From: Lachnospiraceae bacterium
GTDB lineage: Bacteria > Bacillota > Clostridia > Lachnospirales > Lachnospiraceae
NCBI GenBank assembly: GCA_017380975.1
Contig: JAFOCX010000197.1
Location: 1-6,749, forward strand
Reading direction: 5' to 3'
DNA: 6,749 nt
How positions within the stretch are numbered: position 1 is the stretch's first letter; each line of letters begins with the position of its first letter. This document shows, one piece after another, positions 6,696 through 6,749 of this stretch. Both the position numbers and the translations under genes were made by a program. The notes under the pieces are model-generated. The model saw nothing but the letters and a program-made list of their open reading frames with translations, made no database searches and had not been told where the DNA came from.

Positions 6696-6732
6696 TGGGT
6701 CCTGCGGGCATTGCCTGCAGGGCTCATTTTTT
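6696..6732 (+). terminator. Intrinsic terminator after the peptidase gene, abutting the next ribosome binding site
   Basis: Arms 6696-6709 and 6713-6726 pair over about 14 positions, including three G.U wobbles (6698/6724, 6700/6722, 6706/6716), with a tight ATT loop. Six Ts follow at 6727-6732. It begins 23 bases after the peptidase stop. The T-run is immediately followed by AGGAGG of the next gene, so this hairpin may act as a gate for that gene as well as an end signal. Confidence 0.88.
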
Positions 6733-6738
6733 AGGAGG
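6733..6738 (+). promoter_or_regulatory. Ribosome binding site of the next gene
   Basis: AGGAGG is a consensus Shine-Dalgarno sequence seven bases before ATG at 6746. It starts on the base right after the terminator T-run. Its presence is the main reason for calling a gene start at the window edge. Confidence 0.75.
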
Positions 6739-6745
6739 ATATATT

Positions 6746-6749
6746 ATGA
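6746..6749 (+). CDS. Start of a further gene (four bases visible)
   Basis: Only ATGA is inside the window. The call rests on the consensus AGGAGG seven bases upstream. Nothing can be said about the product. No promoter is visible between the peptidase stop and this start, so its transcript probably comes by read-through of the preceding terminator, or from a promoter hidden within 6673-6732 that I do not recognise. Confidence 0.55.

Noticed and set aside
1..6749. CRISPR array, tRNA, rRNA, insertion sequence or attachment site
   Set aside because: I saw no regularly spaced repeats, no cloverleaf-like stretches, no transposase wording and no paired terminal repeats. The window is almost fully occupied by ordinary genes.

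Overview
The window reads as a chromosomal stretch from a low-to-mid GC Gram-positive anaerobe of the Clostridia, most likely Lachnospiraceae-like. This rests on protein wording and on very narrow codon choice (Thr mostly ACA, Pro CCG, Ser TCC), strong AGGAGG-type ribosome binding sites and T-rich intrinsic terminators. The family-level placement is inference; no RNA marker gene is present.

Layout, all on the + strand: (1) 1-524, the C-terminal third of a family 5 extracellular peptide-binding lipoprotein (DppA/OppA-like), cut by the left edge. (2) 525-677, an intergenic stretch with a strong hairpin and a short T-run, read as a partial terminator between the binding protein and the permease genes. 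(3) 678-4468, four tightly packed genes for the rest of a dipeptide/oligopeptide ABC importer: two permeases (dppB, dppC) and two ATPases (dppD, dppF). The last two share one base (TAATG). (4) 4469-4692, a strong terminator, then a clear sigma-A-type promoter (TTGTAA, 17 bases, TATAAT) and a leader of about 78 bases. (5) 4693-6672, a complete S9-family serine peptidase without a signal peptide. (6) 6673-6749, a third intrinsic terminator whose T-run directly abuts the Shine-Dalgarno sequence and ATG of a further gene of which only four bases are visible.

Together the genes suggest a peptide-scavenging module. The lipoprotein captures short peptides, DppB/DppC carry them through the membrane using ATP hydrolysed by DppD/DppF, and the cytoplasmic S9 peptidase could trim them to amino acids. 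The link between importer and peptidase rests on adjacency and compatible chemistry; they appear to be separate transcription units.

I found no evidence of an undescribed system, mobile element, CRISPR array or RNA gene. The points most worth a second look are the Asp in place of Ser in the DppF ABC signature, the two near-identical terminator 3' arms, the terminator placed directly against the next gene's ribosome binding site, a motif shared by two intergenic regions, and the internal terminator and short ORF ahead of dppB.
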